From the NCBI GenBank assembly GCA_963786395.1, contig CAWAZD010000007.1, positions 310,001 through 374,000 on the forward strand: a stretch of DNA of 64,000 nucleotides, given 5' to 3'. A program made the position numbers and the translations under genes. The stretch is from Fen-1301 sp963786395 (GTDB lineage Bacteria > Bacteroidota > Ignavibacteria > Ignavibacteriales > Ignavibacteriaceae). Within the stretch, counting starts at the first letter, position 1. Each line of letters starts with the position of its first letter. The notes under the pieces were generated by a model. It did not search any database. It had not been told where the DNA came from and was given only the letters and a program-made list of their open reading frames with translations. Of this stretch, positions 1-9,909 are shown one piece after another.

Positions 1-331
1 GAAGATCTTTATCCATGCCGTAAACGCCGCCGAAGAATTCAATATTTTCTTCCACAGCCAGATCATTATAAAGTGAGAAACGCTGGGACATATACCCTAT
101 ATTCAATTTAACAAGGTCAGGATCCTTCCTTATACTATAGCCGCCTACCATTGCATCCCCTTCAGTAGGTTCCAGAATTGCGCATAGCATTTTAATTGTA
201 GTTGACTTCCCTGCACCATTGGCTCCAAGGAATCCGAAGATCTCTCCTTTCTTAACTTTAAAGTTAATATGGTCTACCGAGACAAAATCGCCGAACTTCT
301 TTGTAAGATTATTTACTTCGATTGAGTACAT
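1..331 (-). CDS. ABC transporter ATP-binding protein (N-terminal part, runs off window)
   Basis: The first 110 residues of an ABC ATPase are present; the rest lies beyond the left edge. A Walker A motif GANGAGKST is at about residues 36-44, followed by the Q-loop region (YMSQRFSLY). The ATG at 331 lies 2 nt after the stop of the TolC gene, so this is the last visible gene of the efflux operon. It resembles the neighbouring ATPase at 1644-2579, as in YbhF-type systems where two ATPase units serve one exporter. The permeases are expected further left. The assignment as an ATPase is firm; the substrate cannot be told. Confidence 0.93.
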   Translation of the reverse strand, partial: MYSIEVNNLTKKFGDFVSVDHINFKVKKGEIFGFLGANGAGKSTTIKMLCAILEPTEGDAMVGGYSIRKDPDLVKLNIGYMSQRFSLYNDLAVEENIEFFGGVYGMDKDL

Positions 332-333
332 AA

Positions 334-1647
334 TTAGTAAATCTTTTCTCCTGCAGATTTAAGCAGCCTGCTAAGTGCTGTCTCGTAGTCCGCCTGTGCT
401 GTTATCAGATCAGTTTTACTTTGAATTCTTGAAGTTTCCGCATCAATAAGATCAGTGGAAGTAGCATACTGAACATTATACTTGTCTTTTATTCCACGGT
501 AGTTTTCTTCTGCCTGGTCAACCCCGGTTTGAGCAACATGTATTTTATTCAATGCGGCATTTAAGGAAAGATAGTTATTATAGATTTCGACTTCTATATT
601 TTCCTTAATTATGTCCTTGTTAGTATTAAGCTGATTTAAGCTCTGTTGTGCTTGTTCGGTCTGAGAGGAATTATAGCCCCAGTTCCAAATATCCCAGCTT
701 AATGTAACACCGGCATCCCATGTATCTTTAAATTGATCCACTGTCGGCATAATTCTTTGGTTTGGTCTATTATAATAATAATCAGAAAACAAGTAAACTG
801 ACGGGTACCAGGTTGATGAAGCCGCATGAACATTTTCCTTCCCGGCCTGTACTCTGTAGTCGATTGCCTTTAATTCAGATCTTCTCTGCAAAGCTGAAGT
901 CAGAAGTGAATCATAGCTATATCTCACTGTATCGGGTGATATGCTTTTTACATCTATCTCTGTTTGATCATTTATGTGGAAACCAAGCGCTTTATTGAAC
1001 AAAGCCCGGGCGGTATTAAGATTATTGTCTGCTTCAATTTGTTTCAACTGAAGAGACGAATATTGTACTTCAATTTTAAGCAGATCATTTTTTGTAACAA
1101 GGTCATTGGCTAAAAAATTCTTAGTATCCGTAAGATGCGCTTCAATCTGTGTAAGGTTATCATCAATCAGATTTTTCAGATTGATAGCCTTGTAGTAATT
1201 CCAGAAAGCATTAATTATATTATATGCCTCTTCATTTGCATCTCTGTCATAATCTGCTGTAAACGCTTCCTTTGTATTTGCCGCTGCTGATCTGAGTGAC
1301 GATAGCCTAAAGCCCGTAAACAGAGGCTGTTGCAGCGATAGTTTTATGGAGTAATTGTTAAGAACAACATCTTCTATCTTTACCGGTTTCGGGAAAATGG
1401 GGAGTGATACTTCAAAAGGCGGAACATCACTTAGTCTTGTATATCCTGCATTTAAACTTAGTTTTGGTAAAAGATAAGAAGTTGTTTCTGTAACCTTTGC
1501 TTCCGAACCTAATAACTTTGACTTTGATATTTTAAGTGTCTTGCTGTTCTGCAAACCAATATGTACACTTTCTTCAAGAGTAAGTTTCTGCTGAGCAAAA
1601 AGTGCCACACTAAATAGTATTATTAAAAGTGAAGTAATTCTTTTCAT
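334..1647 (-). CDS. TolC-family outer membrane efflux protein
   Basis: A 437-residue protein with an N-terminal signal peptide ending near LFAQ and the alternating helical and beta pattern of the outer membrane efflux family (two OEP repeats, long heptad-rich helices). The length is normal for TolC. It would form the outer membrane channel for the adaptor and ATPases in the same operon. Its start overlaps the stop of the upstream ATPase gene by 4 nt, which suggests translational coupling. The family call is secure; the exported substrate is unknown. Confidence 0.92.
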   Translation of the reverse strand: MKRITSLLIILFSVALFAQQKLTLEESVHIGLQNSKTLKISKSKLLGSEAKVTETTSYLLPKLSLNAGYTRLSDVPPFEVSLPIFPKPVKIEDVVLNNYSIKLSLQQPLFTGFRLSSLRSAAANTKEAFTADYDRDANEEAYNIINAFWNYYKAINLKNLIDDNLTQIEAHLTDTKNFLANDLVTKNDLLKIEVQYSSLQLKQIEADNNLNTARALFNKALGFHINDQTEIDVKSISPDTVRYSYDSLLTSALQRRSELKAIDYRVQAGKENVHAASSTWYPSVYLFSDYYYNRPNQRIMPTVDQFKDTWDAGVTLSWDIWNWGYNSSQTEQAQQSLNQLNTNKDIIKENIEVEIYNNYLSLNAALNKIHVAQTGVDQAEENYRGIKDKYNVQYATSTDLIDAETSRIQSKTDLITAQADYETALSRLLKSAGEKIY

Positions 1648-2579
1648 ACGGCTGCCTTATTATTTTCTTTTTTATCACCTACCAGGTGAATAAAAACATT
1701 TTCAAGTGAAGGGGGAATAACCCTGTAGCTTGTAATTGTAATTTCTTTTGACTTAAATAGTTCATTTAATGAATTGATTTTCTCATCCGGGTTTTCAACT
1801 ACTATATCTATTCTGTCGCCAAATAGCTGTACCTCAAGATCAGGTTCATTTTTAACAGCTTTATATGCTTTCCTTGCATCCGGACAAATAAATTCTATAA
1901 CTACCCTGTTAACGGAACTCTTAATATTTTGAGGAGTATCAAGAGCAAGCAGCTTTCCTTTATCCATCAGCGCCACCCTGTTGCATCTTTCAGCTTCATC
2001 AAGATAAGGCGTTGTCATAATAATAGTTATACTTTCTCTTAGAAGTCCTGAGAGTATTTTCCAGAAGTCACGCCTTGAAACCGGATCAACTCCAGTAGTT
2101 GGTTCATCAAGAAATAATATTTCGGGACGGTGGATAAGGCTGCAGGCTAACGCAAGTTTCTGCTTCATCCCGCCTGATAGGTTGTCGGCAATTCTGCTTC
2201 TGAATGGTGTAAGACGTGTAAATTCAAGCAATTCGTTCCTTCGTTCAGTATAATCCTTAACACCATGAATATCCGCGAAAAATTCGATATTTTCATCGAT
2301 TGATAGATCTCCATATAGACTGAACCTCTGGGAGAGATATCCAATCCGGTTCTGGGCTTCTTTTTTATTTTTGGAAATGTCTATCCCTGATAATTCAATA
2401 TTACCTGAGTCAGGTTTAATAAGACCGCATAAACTCCTTATAGTAGTTGTTTTGCCTGCACCGTCCGGACCGACTAATCCGAACATTTCCCCTTTATAAA
2501 CATTAAAGGTAATATTATCAACTGCCTTAATATCCTCAAAGCTTCTGGTTAGACTTTCTATTTTAACTGCAATGTCCAT
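1644..2579 (-). CDS. ABC transporter ATP-binding protein
   Basis: A complete 311-residue ATPase: Walker A GPDGAGKTT at 37-45, Q-loop near residue 84, signature LSGGM at 134-138, Walker B LFLDEP at 155-160, plus a C-terminal extension typical of ABC-2 drug or lipid exporters. It is similar to the partial ATPase at the left edge. It starts 2 nt after the stop of the HlyD gene and overlaps the TolC gene by 4 nt. It likely powers efflux through the HlyD-TolC conduit. There is no frame break in this operon. Confidence 0.95.
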   Translation of the reverse strand: MDIAVKIESLTRSFEDIKAVDNITFNVYKGEMFGLVGPDGAGKTTTIRSLCGLIKPDSGNIELSGIDISKNKKEAQNRIGYLSQRFSLYGDLSIDENIEFFADIHGVKDYTERRNELLEFTRLTPFRSRIADNLSGGMKQKLALACSLIHRPEILFLDEPTTGVDPVSRRDFWKILSGLLRESITIIMTTPYLDEAERCNRVALMDKGKLLALDTPQNIKSSVNRVVIEFICPDARKAYKAVKNEPDLEVQLFGDRIDIVVENPDEKINSLNELFKSKEITITSYRVIPPSLENVFIHLVGDKKENNKAAV

Positions 2580-2581
2580 TT

Positions 2582-3547
2582 TTAGTAATAAATCCTTGCA
2601 TCAGCCGGCAATCCGGATTTTAGCTCAAAGTCTGGATTTGGTATTTCAACTTTAACGGCAAATACGAGCTTAGTCCTCTCATCCTTAGTTTGAATGTTTT
2701 TAGGTGTAAACTCTGCTTCCGGTGAAATATAAGTTACTTTGCCTTCAAACTTTTTACCTTTAAATGCATCAACACTTACTTCTGCCTTCTGACCTAATTT
2801 TACTTTACCGAGTTCCAGTTCAGTTACATAGATATAAAGTTCAACACTCGTCAGGTCGGAAACTTTAACAAGATTAGACATTGGGGAAACGGTTTCGCCA
2901 GGTTCAAAATACTTCTCGACGATTATGCCATTTATCGGAGAAGTTATATAACTATCTCTTATGTTTTTCCTGATAAGATCTGCGCTTGCATTAGATTGGT
3001 TTAATCTCGCTTCACCTTGTTTTATATCTTCAGGACGTGAAAATTTTTTAAGCTTATCATAATTCTCATTAGCAGAAAAAAGCTGGGCTTTCATCATATC
3101 ATATTTCCCAACCGCATCATCATACTGTTTTTTAGTTATAGTCTGTGATTGGTAGAGCTTCTGCAAACGATCAAGATCTGTCTTTGCAAGATCATAATTT
3201 ATCTGTGCTTGTTTTACTAATGATTCAGCCTGAAGAATGTCTTCTTTCCTTGCTCCATTCCTAAGAAGGTCCAGCTGAGCACGGGACATATCAGCGCCAG
3301 CCTCAAGTTGTTTTAGCTGTAACCGGAGCGTTTCTGTGTCAATAACCATTATTGTATCGCCCGCTTTGACTCTTTCACCTTCCTTGATCCTAAGTTCTTT
3401 TATTTCTCCACTCGTCTTCGAACTTAGCGTAACATTTACAGTTTCAATGTTACCCGTGGCTTCAATGAAATTGTTATTACTACCGTTACCGCAGCCCGAA
3501 ACAATGGCAGATATTACCGAAAGGACTATTAAAACATATTTGTTCAT
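2582..3547 (-). CDS. HlyD/RND-type periplasmic adaptor lipoprotein
   Basis: A 321-residue membrane fusion protein. The N-terminus carries a lipobox (AIVSGC, Cys at residue 19), so the mature protein is probably lipid-anchored. Two half-lipoyl segments flank a coiled-coil hairpin (about residues 75-180), followed by beta-barrel segments such as GIIVEKYFEPGETV. It bridges the inner membrane ABC exporter and TolC. It lies directly after the TetR gene, sharing its stop/start region, and before the ATPase, an order typical of YbhG-like operons. Confidence 0.93.
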   Translation of the reverse strand: MNKYVLIVLSVISAIVSGCGNGSNNNFIEATGNIETVNVTLSSKTSGEIKELRIKEGERVKAGDTIMVIDTETLRLQLKQLEAGADMSRAQLDLLRNGARKEDILQAESLVKQAQINYDLAKTDLDRLQKLYQSQTITKKQYDDAVGKYDMMKAQLFSANENYDKLKKFSRPEDIKQGEARLNQSNASADLIRKNIRDSYITSPINGIIVEKYFEPGETVSPMSNLVKVSDLTSVELYIYVTELELGKVKLGQKAEVSVDAFKGKKFEGKVTYISPEAEFTPKNIQTKDERTKLVFAVKVEIPNPDFELKSGLPADARIYY

Positions 3548-4170
3548 TAAACTTTCTCCGTTTTTAATTTCTTGTAGATGATTTTTCCCTTTGGTGTGAG
3601 TATCCCGCTCATAAGTATACCCAGAGTCGATTCCAGAGCCAGGATTACCGGCATTTTATTCAGCAAAATGAAATCGGGATTTATAATCCCCCTGACAGAT
3701 GAAATGAAAATATTAATTATGATTATAGATGGTTGTTTTATTACATAACCTTCTTTTTTACCCTGGTCAATAATCCTTGAAATGTTGGCAGTCATAAACT
3801 TTAATCTGAATTCCTCAATCTCTTCCCATATCTCAGGAAAGTGATCATGAAAATCAGAGAACCACTTATCATTGACCTTAAGTATTGCGCTGCCCAGGTA
3901 GCTAAAAATGTGGTATAATTTCTCTACCGCATTATATTTTTTACTAATAATTGCTGCAATGTTACTACTGTGAGTTTTAATAAAAGAATAGGCAACTTCC
4001 CTTACCAGGTCTTCCTTGGTAGAGAAATTCTTATAAATTGTTTTCTTGCTCATTTTCAATGAAATTGCTATTTCATCAATGGGGATTTTATAAAACCCTT
4101 TACTGAAGAAAACTTCACAGGCAGCATTCAGTATTTTATCTTTTTCACTTATCATCTTCTTATTTGTCAT
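3547..4170 (-). CDS. TetR/AcrR-family transcriptional regulator of the efflux operon
   Basis: The N-terminal helix-turn-helix (residues about 8-50, with IDEIAISLKMSKKTIYKNF) is classic TetR; the C-terminal ligand domain is divergent. I chose the ATG at 4170 (MTNKK). The reading frame is open further upstream to 4200, but that extension would translate a copy of an intergenic repeat (4166-4191) and is unlikely to be real; an ATG at 4155 is also possible. It heads the HlyD-ABC-TolC operon and has a palindromic operator about 93 nt upstream, so it is probably an autorepressor. Confidence 0.9.
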   Translation of the reverse strand: MTNKKMISEKDKILNAACEVFFSKGFYKIPIDEIAISLKMSKKTIYKNFSTKEDLVREVAYSFIKTHSSNIAAIISKKYNAVEKLYHIFSYLGSAILKVNDKWFSDFHDHFPEIWEEIEEFRLKFMTANISRIIDQGKKEGYVIKQPSIIIINIFISSVRGIINPDFILLNKMPVILALESTLGILMSGILTPKGKIIYKKLKTEKV

Positions 4171-4191
4171 TCTGGGCGAAGCGAAGAATCT
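4166..4191 (+). repeat. Short dispersed repeat, family A
   Basis: A 26-bp copy of the GTCATTCTGAGCGAAGCG... type repeat, with one change (GGG for GAG). Other copies are at 15685, 25098, 35498 (degenerate) and, inverted, near 47054. It overlaps the 5' end of the TetR coding region. Confidence 0.8.
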
Positions 4192-4219
4192 CCTCTTCAA
4201 TGTTCTTATTTATAATCAT

Positions 4220-4293
4220 CGGGAAACTATTTTATATCAATTCCGTTTCCAAACATAGTGATCGGAAACTATTTTGTCAAGTAATAGTTTCCG
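4220..4293. promoter_or_regulatory. Probable TetR operator/promoter of the efflux operon
   Basis: A perfect inverted repeat with 11-bp arms, CGGAAACTATT at 4263-4273 and AATAGTTTCCG at 4283-4293, separated by 9 nt. Two further half-sites lie closer to the gene: GGGAAACTATT at 4221-4231 and an inverted TTCCGTTTCC at 4241-4250. The position upstream of tetR and the arm geometry fit TetR-family operators. Confidence 0.7.
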
Positions 4294-4318
4294 TATGGAT
4301 TAAGCGTCACAGGATGGA

Positions 4319-4347
4319 TAAAAAAATCCCCCTTAAAATAGGGGGAT
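4319..4347 (-). terminator. Intrinsic terminator of the type IX-secreted protein remnant
   Basis: Perfect 8-bp stem (ATCCCCCT at 4326-4333, AGGGGGAT at 4340-4347) with a 6-nt loop, followed on the minus strand by a run of T. It belongs to the same GGGGG-type repeat family seen near 30.5, 32.8 and 47.1 kb. Confidence 0.65.
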
Positions 4348-4373
4348 AAAGGGGGTTGTTTTTCTTAATATCG

Positions 4374-5004
4374 TTATTTAACCAAACACATCTTTCGTGT
4401 CTGAGAAAATTCACCTGCTTCAATTTTATAAAAATAAGTTCCACTATTCAGATTAGCGCCATCAAAAGAAATCTGATAAGAACCTGCATCCTTATGTTCG
4501 TCTTCCAATACCCTAACCATCTGACCGAGTGTGTTGAAACACAGTAATTTTAACATTAGATGAATTGGGAACAGTATAGGAAATAATTGTTGACGGATTA
4601 AACGGGTTTGGATAATTCTGATCAAGATAATATCCCTTAACTAGCGGCTTAAAGCTGACTTCAATTGCATTCCCAAGCTTATAAGTACCATCGAAGTCAT
4701 TTTGTTTTAATCTGTAGTAATACTTTCCTGAGAATTCAGGTTTATCCGTGAATGAATATTGTTTATAAGAACTGCTTGTACCGGCACCTTTTACAAATCC
4801 AATCTTGTTATAAACAATTTCACCTGCAGAATTCTTCTCGCTTCCCCTCTCGATATCGAATCCATTGTTATTTTGTTCAGTTGCAGTTTTCCAATTTAAC
4901 ATTATTGAATTATTAAATTCAGAGGCAGTAAATGAAACTAATTCAACGGGTACCGTACTTGAAGTAGTGGCATTAGTTCTGGGCATACCTCTTAAAAACA
5001 TCAT
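4374..5004 (-). pseudogene. C-terminal fragment of a type IX-secreted protein (frameshifted)
   Basis: About 200 residues remain: a beta-sandwich segment beginning VPVELVSFTAS and the Por secretion C-terminal sorting domain (NYPNPFNPSTIISYTVPNSS ... SGTYFYKIEAGEFSQTRKM). There is no signal peptide and no N-terminal functional domain, so the gene is truncated. One frame break near 4535-4545 (an extra T: GTGTTTCAAC where GTGTTCAAC restores the domain) splits it in two. It follows the TPR gene closely. A second, longer remnant of the same kind is at 7155-8577. Confidence 0.8.
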
Positions 5005-5030
5005 CTTTTTGGTTTGAGAGAATAGTCAGG

Positions 5031-7060
5031 TTACTTTTTTGTCAAATTTGAGTCTGCCTTGGAATTCAATTCTTTTGATTCTACAAAACCGAGTTTACGA
5101 GCTTCCACCCAACATTTTTCAGCCTCATTTTGTTTGCTCATTTTTGAATATGCTCTCCCCATATAATGATATGCTTCACCTGATAGCGCATCTAAGCTTA
5201 ATGTCATGTTTAAATCTGAAATTGCTCCCGAATAATCAGTCATATCTATTTTTAGTACCCCCCTATTTAGATATGCGTCCTTAAAACCAGGGTCAAGACT
5301 TAGGGACTTGTCAAAATCAATTAATGAACTATTGAATACTTTTAATTGATATTCCGCTTTTGCAAGGTTATAATAATAAGAAGCTGTATTCGGTTCAATT
5401 TTAATTGCCTTGTTGAAACAAACTATGGCCGAATCTTGGTCCCCCAGTGAATAATAAACATACCCCATATTATTATAAATTTTAGAATCATTAGGATAAA
5501 TATCCTTCGCCCTTTTTAATACTATAAGTGCCGCATCATATTTTTTTAGTAATATCTTTTCTCCCGAAAGGCTTAAAAATGCATTATTCATTAGAAATGA
5601 CCTCTTGGGGAAAAGAGTATCGTATTTATAGCCTGTGAAAAATAATACTCTGCTTTGTGGTCATCACCTGCCGAACGATATAGAATTCCTAAGTTATTGT
5701 AAGGACTGCTGTACACCGGACAAATTTTAATTGCGTTTTCGAAGTCCGATAGTGCCTGTTCTCCATTCTCACTGAACAAATAATTATATCCCCTTATATT
5801 TAATGCAAACGCATTATTTGAACTGGCATTTATTGCAGAATTTGTAAACGAAACAGGATCAGAATATACAGTTGAATGCGCATAAGTTATTAAGGCATAT
5901 ATCATAAAAACAGGCAGTGTGAATTTTAATAATTTATTAAAAGAAAAACTTTTTGGTAATTCATTAGCGAGTATTCCTAATACTATTAATATTCCTATTG
6001 CCGGAAGATAAGTTCTGAATTCTGAATATTCAAAATTGAATTCAGCAAGATAAACGCGGACTAACATTGGCGGTATCGTAAATACCATGAACCATATTAC
6101 TCCCAGAATAACGATCCCCCTTTCCGACTTGTTATATTTAATAATGATTGAGGTAAATGCAATTAATACTATAGCACCAAGAACTAAGGACGCGGTATCA
6201 AATAATGGGAGTGTATTCAAGTTATAAGGAATGAAAAATTTGCCGAATGTAATGGGAAATGCCGGCAGGTTTTTTATGAAAGGAATGGCACCAGACAATT
6301 CCGGGTCAGGGTTAACTTTAATTACATTATGCCGCATGCAATAAAACAATAATCCTGAAAAACTCCAGACTGCAAGAAAAGGAATAATTTCTTTTAATTT
6401 AATTTTCCCCTTTAATGTAAAATATGATAAGGATAATATTAGAATGGGTAATGTAACCGCTGTTTCTTTGGAATATAATGCAAGGAGAAATAAAAATGAA
6501 TGCAGGAAAAACCATGATTTTTTATGACTGTTAAAATATTCAATATATGTAACACAACAGAGTAAACTGAATAAACCGAATAGCAATTCCACACGTCCCG
6601 GAACCCATGCTACAGCATTCGCAAACAATGGATGGATTGAGAAAAACAAAGTGAGAAGAAATGCTATTTCCTGTTTAATATGCAGTTTTTGTAAGAAAAA
6701 GAAAAGGACCATTACGGTAATTATGTGCAGAATAATATTTGTCAGGTGATAAATCCACGGCTCCTCACCCCCAATCTGCGCATCTATCATAAAAGATACA
6801 ACTGGTATGGGTCTATAATATGCTGTCCCGGTAGTATCCATATATAAATCATGGTTAAAAGCCAGGCTTATGTTTTTTAGGTCTTTGATGGTATCAAAAT
6901 GTCTAACAATAATATCTTCATCATCAAATTTTACGAAATGAAAATCCACAGTCCTGATATACAAAACGAGGGGAATAAGTATGAGTAAACTAAGATAAAT
7001 TTTTAACTTGTTCTTTTTATTAACCGTTTCTGGTAGGTTCTTTTTCTTTTTACTTTTCAT
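5031..7060 (-). CDS. Multi-pass GT-C-like glycosyltransferase with TPR tail (one frame break)
   Basis: The first 410 or so residues hold about ten membrane segments with an early loop FVKFDDEDIIV and a following YYRPIPVV, as in PMT/TMTC-type GT-C glycosyltransferases that use polyprenyl-phosphate sugars. TPR motifs follow (residues about 410-485) and continue in the next reading frame (5031-5591) with at least four more TPRs. A 1-nt deletion near 5612-5620, at a TTTTCCCC run, separates the two parts; removing it gives one protein of about 676 residues with unbroken TPR periodicity. Alternatively these are two overlapping genes. The sugar and target are unknown. Confidence 0.75.
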
Positions 7061-7103
7061 TTAATCTGAACATCTTGAATTAAAATAATTTAACGGCTAC
7101 AAT

Positions 7104-7137
7104 ATAAAAAAGGCGGGTTTGGAACCCGCCTTTTTTT
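7104..7137. terminator. Intrinsic terminator
   Basis: GGCGGGTT at 7112-7119 pairs with AACCCGCC at 7123-7130 and is flanked by A and T runs on both sides, so it can work in either direction. It ends the minus-strand gene at 7155-8577. Confidence 0.85.
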
Positions 7138-7154
7138 ACTAAAGTCAAATAAAA

Positions 7155-8577
7155 TTACTTTACTAACATCATTTTTCTTGTCTGAGAGAACTGTCCAGCT
7201 TCTAATTTATAGAAATAAATTCCACTTGAGAGTTCACTTGCATTAAATGAAATGTTATAATTTCCGGCAGCTTTAAAACCATTTTCAAGAGCTTTAACTG
7301 GTTGCCCGATAGCATTATATACTGTAAGCCTTACATTAGATGCATTTGGCAGCGAATAAGAAATTACAGTACTTGGGTTAAACGGATTAGGATAGTTCTG
7401 GTTCAATGCAAATACTGAAGGACCAGCAAAATTAACTTCTGTTGTATTAGAATATTTATATGAACCATCATAATCAACTTGTTTCAGGCGATAATAATAA
7501 ATACCTGATTTGGAAATCGAATTATCCGAATACGAATAATTTTTTGTTAAAGTGCTGTTACCATTCCCATTAACAAAACTTAACACTAGTCCATTCTGAT
7601 TTATTTAAAGAACGTTCCACCTGAAATCCTTTGTTATTAATTTCAGTTGCTGTCGACCATCTCAGGTTAACAGAATTCTTCGAAACAGAAGCTGTGAATG
7701 AGGTTAATTCAACTGGAAGCACCCCAAGCTAAATATGTCCATGCTGCGGCACTTGATGTACCATAAGAAACTCTAATACAATCAATTCCACCGACTGGTG
7801 CCTGTTCCACGATTATCCCAGACCACTGAACCAATTCCGCCGGCAGGTGTCTGATAAAAATCCATATCAAAGTCCAATGTATTTGTAATACCATTGTTAC
7901 TGGCATTCTGCCGCAGTAGTCAATGGTTCAACGCCTAGCTGATATATCCGGGTTAACCCACAGATAGACATTCATCATCATAATTGGTAGGATCTTGAGC
8001 TGTAGAACCTAAAACATGAACCATATTTTAAAAACAACAAAATAAGTTTGATTCAAATTAAAATCTGTAGTTCCCCATGAAATATTCGTATTTGTAGTAC
8101 TTTGTTTACTAAATCCGAAATTAAAGTCTTGGCAGTTGCTACCTGCTCTGGCATATAGTTTGGGAGTCATATTTGACTGATGATCCTGCTGCATCACCAA
8201 GAGCCCAACAATAATTTGAAGTAGTAGCTCCCATTGCGGTGACTAGCAGAAAAGTTAACAGAAATGAAAAATAATACACATTTCCCGTTGCAATTAATCC
8301 GTTGGGAAAATAATTTAGAAATTCTTTGGGAAGTAGAAGTACCAGTGGGCATTACGTGCATAATTTCCACCACACATTTGGTAGACCTGTAAAATTAATG
8401 GGTTGTATTGCCAACTGAAGAACAGCTGGTACCACTTCCTGGGTTAGCCCAACCAGATTGTCCTACATTAGTGGTCCCACAGTATAACCATTAAAATCTT
8501 GTTGAAAATAATACCTGAGAAAATGATGACCTTGTTAACAATAGGCCAAGGAATGCGATTAGTAGTAGTTTTTTCAT
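7155..8577 (-). pseudogene. Type IX-secreted protein, heavily frameshifted
   Basis: Starts with a clear signal peptide (MKKLLLIAFLGLLLTRSSFS) at 8577 and ends with an intact Por sorting domain (7155-7586: NYPNPFNPSTVISYSLPN ... SQTRKMMLVK). In between, recognisable pieces occur in all three frames: VGQSGWANPGSGT, SSVKYDS, NCQDFNFGFSKQS, DFDMDFYQTPAGGIGSVVWD, LPVELTSFTAS. At least eight indels would be needed to join them. The original product was about 470 residues, perhaps with a lectin/LamG-like domain, but I cannot name it. The frame-break density is far above that of neighbouring genes, so true decay is possible here. Confidence 0.7.
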
Positions 8578-8924
8578 TTTGAATCCATAATTTAATAAAG
8601 ATTGAAATCTCATATTAGAGACTTTTGTTAGCTATTCAAATCTTAAAAGTAATTTTAACTATACCGTGGTTAATAAATTGTTAAAAATCCCCAAGATGCT
8701 ATTCATGGTTAATTTAAATCATCCAAATAAATTAATACGTGTTAAAGTAAAATGACTTGGTATAAATTAGATATTCACGTATCTAAAGTCAACATTTTTT
8801 AGTAAAAAAAGGTCAACTCAACTAGGCATTAAATGAGAAAATATCGAATTATCTTTTATTTCGAGCAAATTGCAAAAAAAATATTTCCATCCCATATTAA
8901 TTACCCTATTTTCGAAATACAAAT
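8578..8924. other. AT-rich intergenic region
   Basis: About 350 bp between the start of the broken secreted protein gene and the end of the sugar transferase gene. It is AT-rich with no convincing ORF, RNA gene or palindrome. It presumably contains the promoter of the secreted protein gene, but no box can be assigned. Confidence 0.5.
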
Positions 8925-9605
8925 TTAATTTTTATTACTTCCTATTATTGCATCGGAATGTTTGGCAAAAAGGACAATCGGGATAGTCATTAATATTAAA
9001 AATAAATCAAGTGAAATTGACTTGTTCCTGTCATAAAATCCTTCAAGTTCAATCAGGTTCATTACTCCTTTCTGCCTATCACCATATATTTGCCAGTAAC
9101 CCGAGATACCCGGTTTAGAAGAATACGAGCCTCTCCTAATATATAATGTCGGATTATATTCTTTCATCAATTGTAAATCGCTAATAGATAGAGGGCGGGG
9201 TCCAATTAGAGACATCTCTCCTAGCAAAATATTCATCAGTTGGGGTAACTCATCAAGTCCGGTTTGCCTTAAAATATACCCTGTATACGTTACTAGACCT
9301 TCCAGATTCTCTTTAAGGAAAATATGTGTGGACTCTTTGCCCAATGATTTTTCTTTTTTTAACGTTCTGAATTTATAAAGCCGGAATTCTTTTCCCTCAA
9401 GTGTTAATCCCCTCTGCTGAGCAAAGAGTGGAGTATTACCTGTTTCAAAATATATTACTAAACTAATAAGAATAAAAAATGGGGAAAGAAGAACTAATAG
9501 AAATGCCGCAATTACAAAATCAAATATCCTTTTACATATGTTGTAATAAAAATTTGACTCCCGTTTTAGTAGAGTATCAGATAAAATACTTTCAGTATAT
9601 AACAT
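8925..9605 (-). CDS. Bacterial sugar transferase (polyprenyl-phosphate glycosyl-1-phosphate transferase)
   Basis: 226 residues. One membrane helix near residues 28-52 is followed by the conserved family signatures PLFAQQRGLTLEGKEFRLYK, DELPQLMNILLGEMSLIGPRP, KPGISGYWQIYGD and a C-terminal hydrophobic stretch. This is the small, catalytic-domain-only form related to WcaJ/PglC that loads the first sugar phosphate onto undecaprenyl phosphate for exopolysaccharide or glycan synthesis. No polysaccharide cluster surrounds it here, so its product is not predictable. Confidence 0.92.
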   Translation of the reverse strand: MLYTESILSDTLLKRESNFYYNICKRIFDFVIAAFLLVLLSPFFILISLVIYFETGNTPLFAQQRGLTLEGKEFRLYKFRTLKKEKSLGKESTHIFLKENLEGLVTYTGYILRQTGLDELPQLMNILLGEMSLIGPRPLSISDLQLMKEYNPTLYIRRGSYSSKPGISGYWQIYGDRQKGVMNLIELEGFYDRNKSISLDLFLILMTIPIVLFAKHSDAIIGSNKN

Positions 9606-9909
9606 TTATTAATTTTAGTTCTTTTCTAATAGACATAATAGAAATTTGTAAAATTATAGTCAAGTAATTTTAAAGTCAAAAACATTTCCACTATCACCAT
9701 TCCAGGTTAATTTTATACTATTAGTATTTCTGTACCTTGCATCACAATTCTATAACCTATTATTGTAAAAGGACTAAAGCTATTTGGGAAATTTTATGTC
9801 ATTCCAAAATGTGCAGATGTCGGGAATTGTTAACAATTCCGAAATCTATTCCTAAACCTAAAAGGAATTAACTATATTTAATTCGTTAGTTATTTTTAAA
9901 GATTATTTT
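9606..9909. other. Divergent intergenic region
   Basis: Separates the minus-strand sugar transferase from the plus-strand epimerase gene. It is AT-rich; apart from the palindrome at 9823-9840 I see no other element. Confidence 0.5.
9823..9840. promoter_or_regulatory. Perfect 18-bp palindrome, possible operator
   Basis: GGAATTGTTAACAATTCC is fully self-complementary with no spacer. It lies 70 nt upstream of the epimerase start, a plausible operator position. No binding protein can be assigned. Confidence 0.4.

Noticed and set aside
4171..4200. Ten-residue N-terminal extension of the TetR protein
   Set aside because: The extra codons translate a dispersed intergenic repeat; the internal ATG at 4170 gives a normal TetR N-terminus.
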